A DNA stretch of 64,000 nt from Endobugula sp047636495 (GCA_047636495.1 JBLILH010000015.1:1-64000); one strand, 5' to 3'. Counted from the stretch's first letter, positions 52,587 through 62,214 are shown. A program made the numbers and translations. Notes: generated from the sequence alone by a model not told the origin.

Positions 52587-53584
52587 AAACACTCATAATT
52601 GCCGAAGCTGGTGTAAACCATAATGGTGACATAGAGCTAGCCAAACAACTGATAGATTCTGCTGCAGATGCTGGTGCCGATTTAGTAAAGTTTCAGACCT
52701 TTACTGCAGATACGCTTGTTACTCGAACGGCAGGAAAAGCTCATTATCAAGTACAATTAACCGGTAGTGATGAGTCTCATCATGAAATGCTACGTCGCTT
52801 GGAACTTAGTGCCAAAATGCATGATGAGTTGATTGCTTACTGTGCACTGCGAAATATTGGCTTTTTTTCAACTGGTTTTGATATTGAGAGTGTCAAATTG
52901 TTGGTAAGTCTTGGGCAAGATGTTTTGAAAATTCCTTCTGGAGAAATTACAAATTTACCTTACTTGCGTGATATAGGTAAATATGGTTATAAAATAATTC
53001 TATCGACAGGTATGGCAACCCTGTCTGATATTGAAGTAGCATTAGATGTTCTAGAAGCATCAGGTACACCACGTGAAAAAATCACGGTCTTACACTGTAC
53101 AACTGAATATCCTACACCAATGAGTGAAGTAAACCTTCGTGCTATGCAGAGTATAAAGAAGGCCTTTGGAGTTTCAGTTGGATATTCTGACCATACTTCA
53201 GGTATTGAAGTAGCAATTGCTGCAGTTGCTCTAGGCGCATCTGTCATTGAAAAGCACTTTACGCTAGATCGGAATCTGCCAGGCCCAGATCACAAAGCAA
53301 GTCTCGAGCCTGATGAGTTAAAACAAATGGTCTCTGCCATTCGCAATATAGAAACTGCATTAGGCGATGGTATTAAGAAACTTACTCCTAGTGAGGTGAA
53401 AAATAAACCAATCGCTCGAAAATCACTAGTTGCCCTGCAGAATATATGCAAGGGTGAAGTGTTTAGTGATAAGAATATTACTGCAAAACGCCCGGGTACA
53501 GGTATTTCACCTATGCAATGGGACGAAATTATAGGGCGAGTTGCACCTCGCGACTTTTCGGAAGAAGAATTAATTGAATTATGA
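52583..53584 (+). CDS. legI: Legionaminic acid synthase (NeuB family)
   Basis: LegI condenses the free 2,4-diamido-hexose with phosphoenolpyruvate. The 333-residue enzyme has the barrel motifs 'IIAEAGVNHNGDIELAKQLI', 'LVKFQTFTADTLVT', 'GFFSTGFDIESVKLL' and 'EKHFTLDRNLPGPDHKASLE', then a SAF domain ('RKSLVALQNICKGEVFS'). 'GPDHKASL' is the sialic/legionaminic form, distinct from the PseI in the other block. GTG start at 52583 overlaps the previous stop, with GGAG upstream. Confidence 0.95.
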   Translation: MKTLIIAEAGVNHNGDIELAKQLIDSAADAGADLVKFQTFTADTLVTRTAGKAHYQVQLTGSDESHHEMLRRLELSAKMHDELIAYCALRNIGFFSTGFDIESVKLLVSLGQDVLKIPSGEITNLPYLRDIGKYGYKIILSTGMATLSDIEVALDVLEASGTPREKITVLHCTTEYPTPMSEVNLRAMQSIKKAFGVSVGYSDHTSGIEVAIAAVALGASVIEKHFTLDRNLPGPDHKASLEPDELKQMVSAIRNIETALGDGIKKLTPSEVKNKPIARKSLVALQNICKGEVFSDKNITAKRPGTGISPMQWDEIIGRVAPRDFSEEELIEL

Positions 53585-54762
53585 CTCGTAAAATTTGCGT
53601 CATAACAGGTACTAGAGCTGAATATGGACTGCTACGTTGGGTTATGGAAGGGATTAAGGGAGATAATGATTTATCACTCCAGATAATTGTAACCGGCATG
53701 CATCTATCAGCCGAATTCGGTCTTACCTATCGAGAAATCGAGGAAGATGGCTTTCAAATAGATCGTAAGGTAGAAATGCTAGTTAGCTCAGATACAACAG
53801 TGGGAATTGCAAAATCTATTGGGCTTGGCGTGATTGGTTTTGCTGATGCTCTAAATGAATTAAAGCCGGATCTAATTGTTGTGTTAGGCGATCGATTTGA
53901 AATTTTTGCTGCTGTTTCCGCAGCTCTTGTTGCCTGTATACCGGTAGCTCATTTGCATGGTGGTGAAACAACGGAAGGTGCTTTTGATGAATCACTTCGT
54001 CATTCAATCACCAAAATGTCTCATTTACATTTTGTTGCCGCAAAAGAGTACCGTCAGCGAGTGATCCAGCTTGGAGAACAACCAGAGAATGTATTTCTTG
54101 TCGGTGGTTTGGGTATCGATACCATAGAACGTATAAAACTACTTACACGTGCGGAATTAGAATCTTCACTGAATTTTAAACTGCATTCAAAGTCACTACT
54201 TATTACTTTTCATCCAGTTACACTTGAGAATTCAAGTACAGAAAAACAGACGAAGGGATTGTTGGCAGCTTTGTCTGAATTGAACGATACGCAACTAATT
54301 TTTACCATGCCGAATGCAGACACCGGTGGTAGAATCATTATCAAGTTGATTGAGGAATTTGTTTCTCAATATCAAAATGCTTGTGCCTACACTTCTTTGG
54401 GGCAGCTTCGTTATTTATCGTGCGTTTTACATGTTGATGGCGTAGTAGGTAATTCATCAAGTGGTTTACTTGAGGTGCCAAGTTTTAAAAAGGGAACTAT
54501 AAATATTGGAAACCGACAGCGTGGAAGATTACAAGCTGAAAGTGTGATTAATTGTGAACCTAGTCGACAAAGCATCTTAGTTGCCATAGATAGACTTTAT
54601 TCTGAAGACTTTCAGTCAAGTTTGAATCAAGTAAACAACCCTTATGGTGAGGGTGGCGCAAGTCAAAAAACAATAAATATAATAAAAAGCGTTGACCTTG
54701 ATAACATCGTTAAGAAGGTGTTTTATGATCAGCCTGTAAATGACTCTAAGGGGTATAAATGA
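53581..54762 (+). CDS. legG: NDP-sugar hydrolysing 2-epimerase (NeuC/LegG-type)
   Basis: LegG removes the nucleotide and inverts C2 to give the manno-configured substrate of LegI. The 393-residue GT-B-like protein has 'CVITGTRAEYGLLRWVMEGI', 'VVLGDRFEIFAAVSAAL', 'AHLHGGETTEGAFDESLRHS' and 'VVGNSSSGLLEVPSF'. Its overlaps with legI and ptmE (ATGA in both cases) show tight operon coupling. Confidence 0.95.
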   Translation: MTRKICVITGTRAEYGLLRWVMEGIKGDNDLSLQIIVTGMHLSAEFGLTYREIEEDGFQIDRKVEMLVSSDTTVGIAKSIGLGVIGFADALNELKPDLIVVLGDRFEIFAAVSAALVACIPVAHLHGGETTEGAFDESLRHSITKMSHLHFVAAKEYRQRVIQLGEQPENVFLVGGLGIDTIERIKLLTRAELESSLNFKLHSKSLLITFHPVTLENSSTEKQTKGLLAALSELNDTQLIFTMPNADTGGRIIIKLIEEFVSQYQNACAYTSLGQLRYLSCVLHVDGVVGNSSSGLLEVPSFKKGTINIGNRQRGRLQAESVINCEPSRQSILVAIDRLYSEDFQSSLNQVNNPYGEGGASQKTINIIKSVDLDNIVKKVFYDQPVNDSKGYK

Positions 54763-55808
54763 GTACAGTTAATGAAGAGTGGCATAGGGCAGTCCTTCCT
54801 ATTGACTCATCAATTCAGCAGGTTATAACTAATCTTAATGATTCCTCAATGAAGATAGTTTTAGTGGTCAATAAAGAAGGTCAACTACAAGGTACAATTT
54901 CGGATGGTGATATACGACGTGGTTTGCTGAAAGGTTTAGATCTAAATAGTTGTATTGAAAAGATCATTCACCACAATGCTTTAGTGGTGCCTCCAGAGTT
55001 GGGGCGTGATACGGTTATGCAATTAATGGTTCTCAACAAAATACAGCAGGTACCTGTAGTTGATGAACATAACAAGGTAGTCGGAATACATCTTTGGGAC
55101 GATATTACTACAATTCCTGCGCGAACAAATTTGATGATGATTATGGCTGGGGGTAAAGGTACACGGTTGAGACCTCATACAGAAAATTGCCCTAAACCTT
55201 TGGTTAAGGTATCCGGTAAACCAATGTTGGAACACATTATTGAACGTGGTAAGTTAGAAGGTTTCAGTCACTTTGTGATTGCCATCAATTACTTAGGGCA
55301 CATGATTGAAGATTACTTTGGCGCTGGCGAACGTCTAGGCGTGCAAATTGATTACTTACACGAACAATCCCCATTAGGTACGGCCGGCGCACTAAGTTTA
55401 TTAACTAAATGTCCAGATGCTCCATTTGTAGTTACAAACGGGGATGTAATTACAGATATTCATTATGGAGAACTGCTTGATTTCCATAATCGTTACGAAG
55501 CGACTGCAACCATGGCTGTAAGGTTACATGAGTTACAGCATCCATTTGGCGTAGTACAAACTCAAGGTGTTGATATTGTTGGTCTCGAAGAAAAACCTAT
55601 AGTACGTAGCTACATCAATGCTGGAGTGTATATCTTATCACCAGAATCACTGAATGAATTAACTGTCAATATTCCTTGTGATATGCCAACGCTTTTTGAA
55701 AGGCTTCAGGCAAAAGAAAAACGTGTGGTGGCATATCCTATGCATGAGCCTTGGTTAGATGTAGGTAGGCCAGAGGATCTTCTCTTGGCTAATATCAATA
55801 ACATATGA
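54759..55808 (+). CDS. ptmE: Nucleotidyltransferase with CBS domains (PtmE-type)
   Basis: Residues about 8-120 hold two CBS repeats ('LQGTISDGDIRRGLLKGLDL', 'QQVPVVDEHNKVVGIHLWDD'), followed by a sugar-nucleotide transferase with 'MIMAGGKGTRLRPHTENCPK' (about 128) and 'VTNGDVITDIHYGELLDF'. In Campylobacter PtmE makes GDP-glucosamine for legionaminic acid, so the Leg route here probably uses GDP-linked intermediates. AAGGGG precedes the ATG. The 349-residue length is typical. Confidence 0.9.
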   Translation: MSTVNEEWHRAVLPIDSSIQQVITNLNDSSMKIVLVVNKEGQLQGTISDGDIRRGLLKGLDLNSCIEKIIHHNALVVPPELGRDTVMQLMVLNKIQQVPVVDEHNKVVGIHLWDDITTIPARTNLMMIMAGGKGTRLRPHTENCPKPLVKVSGKPMLEHIIERGKLEGFSHFVIAINYLGHMIEDYFGAGERLGVQIDYLHEQSPLGTAGALSLLTKCPDAPFVVTNGDVITDIHYGELLDFHNRYEATATMAVRLHELQHPFGVVQTQGVDIVGLEEKPIVRSYINAGVYILSPESLNELTVNIPCDMPTLFERLQAKEKRVVAYPMHEPWLDVGRPEDLLLANINNI

Positions 55809-55914
55809 TCATATTAATAACTTAATCATGTAAATAATTTATTATTAGCTTTTCATTTAGTAATCACTAAATTAAAGTGAGTTTGAGATAACGCTTTTTA
55901 TAAAAGGAAATCAA

Positions 55915-57219
55915 ATGAAGATTGGTCCAAGCCCAGCAGTAGATATTTCTCGTTTTACAAAACCAGAGGAAGAGCTTGAAATACTATATGGAATGCCGCA
56001 TGAAGTAAAATTCTGTAAGATTTGTAACATGTCAAATCAGCAACCAATGTCAAGCAATGAATATTCGCACAATAAGAATTCTACGAAAACAACAATGGGT
56101 TTTGATGAAGAAGGTGTTTGTGATGCTTGTAATTTTAATCTTTTAAAAGAAACAGGTGAAATCGATTGGGATGAGCGCGAACGTGAATTGATTGAACTTT
56201 GCAATCAACATCGTAAAGATGATGGAAGCTATGATTGCATCGTTGGAGGTAGCGGTGGTAAAGACAGTGCAATGCAATCTCATTTATTAAAATATAAATA
56301 TGGTATGCATCCACTTACAGTAACTTGGTCACCGCATCTATACACTGACATTGGCTGGAAGAATTTCCAAAACTGGCTTCATGAAGGTGGTTTCGATAAT
56401 TTCCTTTATACACCTAATGGTAAAATTCACCGTTTGCTGACTCGGAATGCAACCATTAATCTCTTACATCCATTTCAACCATTCATTTTGGGGCAAAAAA
56501 CTTTTGTAGCAAAAATGGCAGCACAATTAAATATTCCGTTAATTTTCTACGGTGAAATGCCTGGAGAGTATGGTGAAAAAATTTCACACAAAACTTCTAG
56601 TTACACTACAGATGCAGGTGCCGATGAAAGTGAAGGTTTTTCGCTCGATTATGTAGGAGGTAGGGATGTTCGCGATATTTACCTTGGAGGCAAACAAATT
56701 GGTGAATATCTTGATGAAGGCGTGGAGCTGGCTGATCTAAAAAGTTATTTACCTATGGGTCCTGATGTTTTACAGCGTAAGGGTATAGATTTTAAATATC
56801 TTGGCTATTACACCAAATGGGTACCTCAAGAGGCATATTATTACGCTGTCGAGAATACGGGATTTGAAGCGAATCCAGTGCGTACTGAAGGTACTTACTC
56901 AAAGTACAGTAGCTTGGATGATAAAGTCGATGGCTTTTTTTACTATACGCGTTGGATTAAATTTGGTGTTGGTAGAACTATGATGGATTCAGCACAAGAA
57001 ATTAGAAACCATCATATTGATAAACATGAAGCAATTGCTTTGATGCAACGTTATGAAGGTGAGTACCCTAAACGCTATGAAAAAGAATTTCTAGATTATA
57101 TATCAATGACACAAGAAGAATTTTTGGCTACCTGTGATGATTTTCGCTCACCTCACCTTTGGAAAATTGAGAATGGTGAATGGAAGCTACGACACACACC
57201 TTGGAATCAGCCCAGTTAA
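55915..57219 (+). CDS. N-acetyl sugar amidotransferase (WbpG/PtmG/PseA-type)
   Basis: The 434-residue enzyme turns an acetamido group of a sugar into an acetamidino group, using ammonia delivered by a HisH/HisF pair. The PP-loop is 'CIVGGSGGKDSAMQSHLLKY' (about 107), and paired Cys motifs near the N-terminus (C-K-I-C at about 34-37 and C-D-A-C at about 66-69) form a likely metal site. The two following genes encode HisF and HisH homologues, giving a complete three-gene set. The target could be legionaminic acid (as PtmG) or the diamino-glucuronic acid (as WbpG). AAAGGA precedes the start. Confidence 0.92.
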   Translation: MKIGPSPAVDISRFTKPEEELEILYGMPHEVKFCKICNMSNQQPMSSNEYSHNKNSTKTTMGFDEEGVCDACNFNLLKETGEIDWDERERELIELCNQHRKDDGSYDCIVGGSGGKDSAMQSHLLKYKYGMHPLTVTWSPHLYTDIGWKNFQNWLHEGGFDNFLYTPNGKIHRLLTRNATINLLHPFQPFILGQKTFVAKMAAQLNIPLIFYGEMPGEYGEKISHKTSSYTTDAGADESEGFSLDYVGGRDVRDIYLGGKQIGEYLDEGVELADLKSYLPMGPDVLQRKGIDFKYLGYYTKWVPQEAYYYAVENTGFEANPVRTEGTYSKYSSLDDKVDGFFYYTRWIKFGVGRTMMDSAQEIRNHHIDKHEAIALMQRYEGEYPKRYEKEFLDYISMTQEEFLATCDDFRSPHLWKIENGEWKLRHTPWNQPS

Positions 57220-57222
57220 TAT

Positions 57223-57987
57223 ATGCTAAATACTCGATTAATCGCAAGATTAGATATCAAGGGACAAAATCTCATAAAAGGAATTCACTTGGAAGGGCTT
57301 CGTATCATGGGCTCTCCAAATGAATTCGCAAAACGATATTATTTACAAGGAGCCGATGAGCTGATATATATGGATTGTGTGGCAAGCCTTTATGGTAGAA
57401 ATAATCTTAGCGAAATAGTAAAAGATGCAACTCGTGATGTGTTTATCCCGATAACTGTCGGTGGTGGGATTCGTTCAATTGAAGATGCTGAACATCTTTT
57501 ACGTTGTGGTGCCGATAAAGTTGCAGTCAACACTGCTGCAATAGCAAACCCTAGCCTAATAAGTGATATTTCAAGGCGTTTTGGGAGTCAATGTATGGTG
57601 TTATCGATTGAAGCTAAGCATCATGGAAATGATAATTGGGAGGCTTATACTGATAATGGTCGTGAAAGTACGGGGCTAAATGTAGTGGAATGGGTAAAAA
57701 AAGCTGTGGAACTTGGAGCGGGTGAAATATTGCTTACATCGATTGATAACGAAGGTACGCGTAAAGGGTTTGATTTAGAACTTATAAAAGCAATAACAGA
57801 TGTAGTACCAGTACCTGTTATCGCTAGTGGTGGAATGGGAAAAGTTGAGGATATTTTGGGGGCCGTTTATCAGTCTGGTGCAGATGCTATAGCAATGGCT
57901 GATATTCTGCATTATAAACGTGCCGAGATTGGGGATGTCAGAACTGTAGCTGAGTCGGCAGGTTTAAGAGTAAGACATTATGAGTAA
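57223..57987 (+). CDS. hisF2: HisF-like subunit for sugar amidation
   Basis: This 254-residue TIM-barrel protein is homologous to imidazole glycerol phosphate synthase HisF but sits in the sugar amidation set rather than in a his operon. The first catalytic Asp is kept ('ARLDIKGQNLIKGIHLEG'). At the position of Asp130 the sequence reads 'VLSIEAKHHG', that is Glu. 'TVGGGIRSIEDAEHLLRCGA' and 'LLTSIDNEGTRKGFDLELI' are normal. The change fits a protein that only channels ammonia to the amidotransferase. It overlaps hisH by 8 bases. Confidence 0.9.
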   Translation: MLNTRLIARLDIKGQNLIKGIHLEGLRIMGSPNEFAKRYYLQGADELIYMDCVASLYGRNNLSEIVKDATRDVFIPITVGGGIRSIEDAEHLLRCGADKVAVNTAAIANPSLISDISRRFGSQCMVLSIEAKHHGNDNWEAYTDNGRESTGLNVVEWVKKAVELGAGEILLTSIDNEGTRKGFDLELIKAITDVVPVPVIASGGMGKVEDILGAVYQSGADAIAMADILHYKRAEIGDVRTVAESAGLRVRHYE

Positions 57988-58624
57988 ACTTGACGTAACC
58001 ATAATTGATTATGGTGTTGGTAATTTGCTCAGCGTGCAACGTGGATTTGAGCACTGTGGTGCTAAGGTTACGTTGGCATCAAAACCTGAGCAAATTTTAG
58101 CCGCTAGTCGAGTGGTGCTACCTGGGGTCGGTGCTTTTGCAAACGGTATGAAAGCCCTCGATGTACTGCAACTGTTGCCTGTGATCCATGAGGTTACTGA
58201 ACGTGGGACGCCGTTCTTGGGAATTTGTCTTGGCATGCAACTGCTACTCGATCAAAGTGATGAGTTTGGCTTGTCACAGGGTCTCGGTTTGATCTCTGGT
58301 CATGTTAAGGTTATCCCTGATGTTTCAACTGAAGGAGAATCTTTAAAGATCCCGCACATTGGTTGGAATAAAATAATTTCTCCAAAACACACTGATTGGC
58401 GGAGAACACTGCTGTCAGATAATCATCCTGATGATGACATGTACTTTGTTCATTCATTTATGGCGACACCGAATGACAATGCACACCGACTTGCAGATTG
58501 TATTTATGGTGGGCATCAAATTGCTGCAGTTATTCATAAAGACAACATCATGGGGTGCCAGTTTCATCCAGAAAAGAGTGGTGAAAATGGTCTAAAAGTA
58601 TTAAGACAATTTCTAGAGCTATGA
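57980..58624 (+). CDS. hisH2: HisH-like glutamine amidotransferase for sugar amidation
   Basis: This 214-residue class I glutaminase supplies ammonia through the HisF-like partner. The nucleophile Cys is in 'FLGICLGMQLLLDQSDE' (about 86), with His and Glu in 'GCQFHPEKSGENG' near the C-terminus; 'VVLPGVGAFANGMKAL' forms the oxyanion strand region. The triad is complete. Its position after the WbpG-like and HisF-like genes identifies the role. Confidence 0.93.
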   Translation: MSKLDVTIIDYGVGNLLSVQRGFEHCGAKVTLASKPEQILAASRVVLPGVGAFANGMKALDVLQLLPVIHEVTERGTPFLGICLGMQLLLDQSDEFGLSQGLGLISGHVKVIPDVSTEGESLKIPHIGWNKIISPKHTDWRRTLLSDNHPDDDMYFVHSFMATPNDNAHRLADCIYGGHQIAAVIHKDNIMGCQFHPEKSGENGLKVLRQFLEL

Positions 58625-59337
58625 CGAGTTCATTGCGAATATTGGCACTAATACCTGCTCGTGGAGGTTCCAAGCGACTACCAGGAAAAAATAAGCGCTT
58701 GCTTGGTGGGAAACCGCTCATTTGTTGGAGTATTCAAGCCGCGCAAGGCATACCTGAAATCTGCGATATTCTGATTTCGACAGATGATCCGGAGACTGCA
58801 GATATATCCAAGGCGGCAGGTGTGTTGGTTCCTTGGTTGCGTCCTGAAGAACTGGCTACCGATACCGCTACATCAGTTGATGTGGCATTACATGCATTAG
58901 ATTGGTATGAAAAAGAACATGGAGAGATTGATGGATTATTGTTACTGCAACCAACATCACCTTTTCGGACTGTGCAAACTATAGAGAAAGCTCTGCAAAT
59001 TTTTGAAAACGATCCATCATGCCCAGTGGTCAGTATATCGCTTACACATGCTCACCCTCTCTGGGCAATGAAGCTTAAAGGCGATTACTGCGTCCCTTTT
59101 TTCGGTGAGCACGGTTTAAACAAAAGATCACAGGATTTGGAGCCAGCTTATAGGGTAAACGGATCAATATATCTTTACCCTAAAGATTATTTACGTAATA
59201 CGCAGTCTGATTTGGCCATTAACTACCGTCCCTTAGTAATAGAATCGCAGAGTGAAGTGCTGGATATTGACGATATAAACGATTTCGATATGGCTGAAAA
59301 AATGCTCAGTATTAGTTTATCGGGTAATTTAAAATGA
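58621..59337 (+). CDS. legF: CMP-legionaminate synthetase (NeuA/LegF-type)
   Basis: This 238-residue cytidylyltransferase activates the legionaminic-type sugar with CTP for transfer. It has 'ALIPARGGSKRLPGKNKRLL' (CTP site), 'ILISTDDPETADISKAAG', 'LLLLQPTSPFRTVQTIEKAL' and the metal Asp in 'VLDIDDINDFDMAE'. Similar to PtmB/LegF. It overlaps hisH2 and the next gene by four bases each. Confidence 0.93.
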   Translation: MTSSLRILALIPARGGSKRLPGKNKRLLGGKPLICWSIQAAQGIPEICDILISTDDPETADISKAAGVLVPWLRPEELATDTATSVDVALHALDWYEKEHGEIDGLLLLQPTSPFRTVQTIEKALQIFENDPSCPVVSISLTHAHPLWAMKLKGDYCVPFFGEHGLNKRSQDLEPAYRVNGSIYLYPKDYLRNTQSDLAINYRPLVIESQSEVLDIDDINDFDMAEKMLSISLSGNLK

Positions 59338-60647
59338 GAAAGTGTCTGGAGGATATTATAAACATCTCTAAACTCGTGAAAACAATTAAAGATGAATTCG
59401 CTGAAATAAATTTACTCGATTCAAGCAAAAATATTGGCAAATGTGATGTCTTGTTTTTCTGTCACGATGACAATAGGGGGTTAGTCTTAAATAAAAAAAC
59501 ATACTCGCCTCTTATAGATAGTTTGGGCCAATACTTCGAGCATATTGGCCTGAAGTGTCAAACTATTGCAAAACCTTGGTCACGGCTTGTTGGTAGGGCA
59601 GCATTTGGAAATACCCATGCAATCAATAGAGTATATTTATATTCACTTATGCTGCATAGATTAATGCGAACAGCAAAAAAATGGTCAAATATAGAAAGCC
59701 CACTGACAACGTTTTATGAAAACATAATAACCAAGTCAAGCCCAAAGTTCATTATTTCAATCGGGGCACCTGCTTTTTTGTCTGAGGCAGCGCGGCGCCA
59801 AAGGGTTATTCATTTTGAGATATTGCACGGTTACGGGTATTGTACTCTTCCATTTGGGTGGGATGCTTTGCCAAAGAAGTATTTACCCCAAGGAGTCCTG
59901 TCAATGGATGCCGTCTCAACTGCAACATTCAGCAAGTTGGCAAAATATAATATTTTAATATGGCAGATTGAAAATCCTTTTTACAGTGCATTTATTCAAA
60001 ATCTCATTAAAAAACAATGTTTTTTATATAGCGGTGAAAATGAAAAAAAAGTAAGTTCTCGATTTAGGCGGAATATTCTTATTTTATTGCAGTGGGGGTA
60101 TGAAAATAACAAGGACGGGCTTCCTGAGCTTAATAATATCCTTCAAAATGGGATTTTATATGATGAAATTATATCTTTAATTATTGAATCGCCACGTGAT
60201 TTATATTTTAAAATACGTCTGCATCCCGTACAGCTAGGAAGCATTAAAAGAAGAAGAGAAATAGTTGCTTTTCTTAATTCACGCTTATCAGAATATGATA
60301 ACTGGGATTGTGATTACAGTTCTGAAGCACCACTTTGGCAAGTAGCATCTGATTGTGATGGAGGTATGACCATGTTTAGTTCTAGTGCATATGAATTGGC
60401 TGCAATGGGTATTCAAACATTGGTACTTTGTCCTACGCTAATGATCAATGGATTTCAGGAAGCTGTCTTTAACGATCTGGAGGAGGAAGGCTATGTTAAA
60501 AAAATGTCGATAGACAATGAGAACTTTAGAGACTGGATATACTCAGTAACAAGGAAACATCCTTGGAAATCACGTGGAAAATCGCTGAATATTGATGAAT
60601 TAAAAGATAATTTACTTTTATCTTCTCTAGGTGATAGAAATGCATAA
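59334..60647 (+). CDS. Putative GT-B-type glycosyltransferase
   Basis: I do not recognise a specific family. The 437-residue protein has features of capsule/sialyl-type GT-B enzymes: 'CDVLFFCHDDNRG' near the N-terminus, 'FEILHGYGYCTLPFGWDAL' (about 160), 'DLYFKIRLHPVQLGS' (about 290) and 'GGMTMFSSSAYELAAMGIQT' (about 343), the last resembling the donor site. Because it follows legF directly with a 4-base overlap, a transferase for the legionaminic-type residue is a fair guess. It is AT-rich like its neighbours. Confidence 0.55.
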   Translation: MRKCLEDIINISKLVKTIKDEFAEINLLDSSKNIGKCDVLFFCHDDNRGLVLNKKTYSPLIDSLGQYFEHIGLKCQTIAKPWSRLVGRAAFGNTHAINRVYLYSLMLHRLMRTAKKWSNIESPLTTFYENIITKSSPKFIISIGAPAFLSEAARRQRVIHFEILHGYGYCTLPFGWDALPKKYLPQGVLSMDAVSTATFSKLAKYNILIWQIENPFYSAFIQNLIKKQCFLYSGENEKKVSSRFRRNILILLQWGYENNKDGLPELNNILQNGILYDEIISLIIESPRDLYFKIRLHPVQLGSIKRRREIVAFLNSRLSEYDNWDCDYSSEAPLWQVASDCDGGMTMFSSSAYELAAMGIQTLVLCPTLMINGFQEAVFNDLEEEGYVKKMSIDNENFRDWIYSVTRKHPWKSRGKSLNIDELKDNLLLSSLGDRNA

Positions 60648-61977
60648 ACCACATGTCCGAATTTTTATGGGGCCTACCGAGATCGCTGGACAATACCGAA
60701 ATTTAGCGTTAGCCATGCTGGAACAGGGTGTTGACTGTAATTATTATACTTTTTATCAAAATGAATTTAATTATGGTGGTGATATTGGTTCCTCAAAAAT
60801 TCCTGCGTGGATGCGAAAAATACATACATTTGGAAAGAAGGGCTCAGTCATCCGAAGAATTTCATCAGTAGGAATATTCGAGTTGTTAAGAGTGATATTC
60901 TTTGCTATTCATTTCCATAAATACGATGTATTTTACTTTGGATTTGGTGCTTCATTACTAAGATGGAATATAGACCTTCCAATTCTTAGAATGTTTAATA
61001 AAAAAATAATTGCTAATCTCTCGCATGGTTCAGATATGACACCTAGTTATTTAAATGGTGCATTAATGGATGCCGATATGACAATGCCATCTACCCGAAA
61101 ATTGGTAAAGTCTACTTTTGCAATGAGAAGACGTCTCAGGCGATTCGAGCGCAATGCTAATGTAATTATAGGTTCTCCATTATCCTCTTCATTTTTATCG
61201 CATAAGCCTTATGTCGATATAATTCGTCTTGGAAGAACTTGTCAAGCTCAAAACAAACCTTCAATAGAACATCTAGGTGGCTCAAATGTTTTACCTGAAG
61301 ATGGTGTTGTTGATTTAAAGGATACCTCCAAAACTTTTCACTTTATGCATATTCCATCACACTCTCCCGGGAAAGGAACGTCTGTAATTCGTGAGGCAAT
61401 GAACAAAATTGTCGTTGAATATCCTTTTGTTAAATATACTGAGCTGTCTGGACTATCTAATAGAGAAGTATTATCTAGTTTGGCCGATGCAGATTTGCTA
61501 ATAGATCAAGTATATTCAGATCTTCCCCTAAGCGGTATTGGGATGGAGGCATTCGTCATGGGTGTCCCTGTGCTGATATGCGGCTACGGGCTTTCAGGAT
61601 TGAAATCCAAATATTCTCCAAATATTTTCCCCCCAACTATTATTTCTCATCCTGATGAATTAGCAGAAAGACTTAGACTGTTAATCGAACAGCCAACCGC
61701 ACTAAATGAAGCAAAGAGAAACTCAGCTAACTTTGTTGAGACAATATGGTCCAAACAAGAAGTTGTAAAAAGATATTTTCAGTTATTTACTTGCAGTGAT
61801 TTCCCTGTTGATTGGTGGCACGATCCAAAAAATTATATATATATACATGGGTACGGATTAAGTGAGCAGAGGATTAAGTGTATTTTAAAAGATGTTTTAT
61901 GCACTTATGGAAAAAGTGAATTATGCTTATCGCATAGACCAGACCTTGAAAATGCGATTTCAACTTTTGTCCGTTAG
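60640..61977 (+). CDS. Putative glycosyltransferase, GT-B fold
   Basis: The 445-residue protein begins 'VRIFMGPTEIAGQYRNLALA', a Gly-rich first strand-loop typical of GT4-like enzymes. It has 'IIANLSHGSDMTPSYLNGAL' mid-chain and 'SHSPGKGTSVIREAMNKIV' leading the second domain, where 'LSGIGMEAFVMGVPVLICG' is the acidic donor motif (E-x7-like). It is probably a glycan-chain transferase of the cluster. ATG 60640 follows AGGTGA; a GTG at 60631 is an alternative. It overlaps the previous gene by 8 bases. Confidence 0.75.
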   Translation: MHKPHVRIFMGPTEIAGQYRNLALAMLEQGVDCNYYTFYQNEFNYGGDIGSSKIPAWMRKIHTFGKKGSVIRRISSVGIFELLRVIFFAIHFHKYDVFYFGFGASLLRWNIDLPILRMFNKKIIANLSHGSDMTPSYLNGALMDADMTMPSTRKLVKSTFAMRRRLRRFERNANVIIGSPLSSSFLSHKPYVDIIRLGRTCQAQNKPSIEHLGGSNVLPEDGVVDLKDTSKTFHFMHIPSHSPGKGTSVIREAMNKIVVEYPFVKYTELSGLSNREVLSSLADADLLIDQVYSDLPLSGIGMEAFVMGVPVLICGYGLSGLKSKYSPNIFPPTIISHPDELAERLRLLIEQPTALNEAKRNSANFVETIWSKQEVVKRYFQLFTCSDFPVDWWHDPKNYIYIHGYGLSEQRIKCILKDVLCTYGKSELCLSHRPDLENAISTFVR

Positions 61978-62214
61978 GGTGTTTGATAATATTTTTAATT
62001 TATGGTTATTTTATCCTGCTGCAGTTCTAGGTATATATTTTTCGAGCGTCGTATTAGAGAAAATAAAGCCTTTCGTAATAATCAGATCCGTGAAGGGAAA
62101 ATAACATTAGAAGAAGCGCTTACCCTTCTTGGGGATGAAAATAGGCCTCGGTATCAAAATATCCGCTGGCATCTGATTCTTTTAGCATGGATTTCAAAGG
62201 TGTTATTTCTATAG
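61978..62214 (+). pseudogene. Possible fragment of a sugar amidotransferase C-terminus
   Basis: From about 62053 the frame reads RIRENKAFRNNQIREGKITL, then EEALTLLGDENRPRYQNIRW. This looks like the C-terminal 'REEAL...ENRPRYE' segment of WbpG-like amidotransferases; no N-terminal part is present. It could be the remains of a second amidation gene. The similarity is from memory of the family and is short. Confidence 0.35.
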
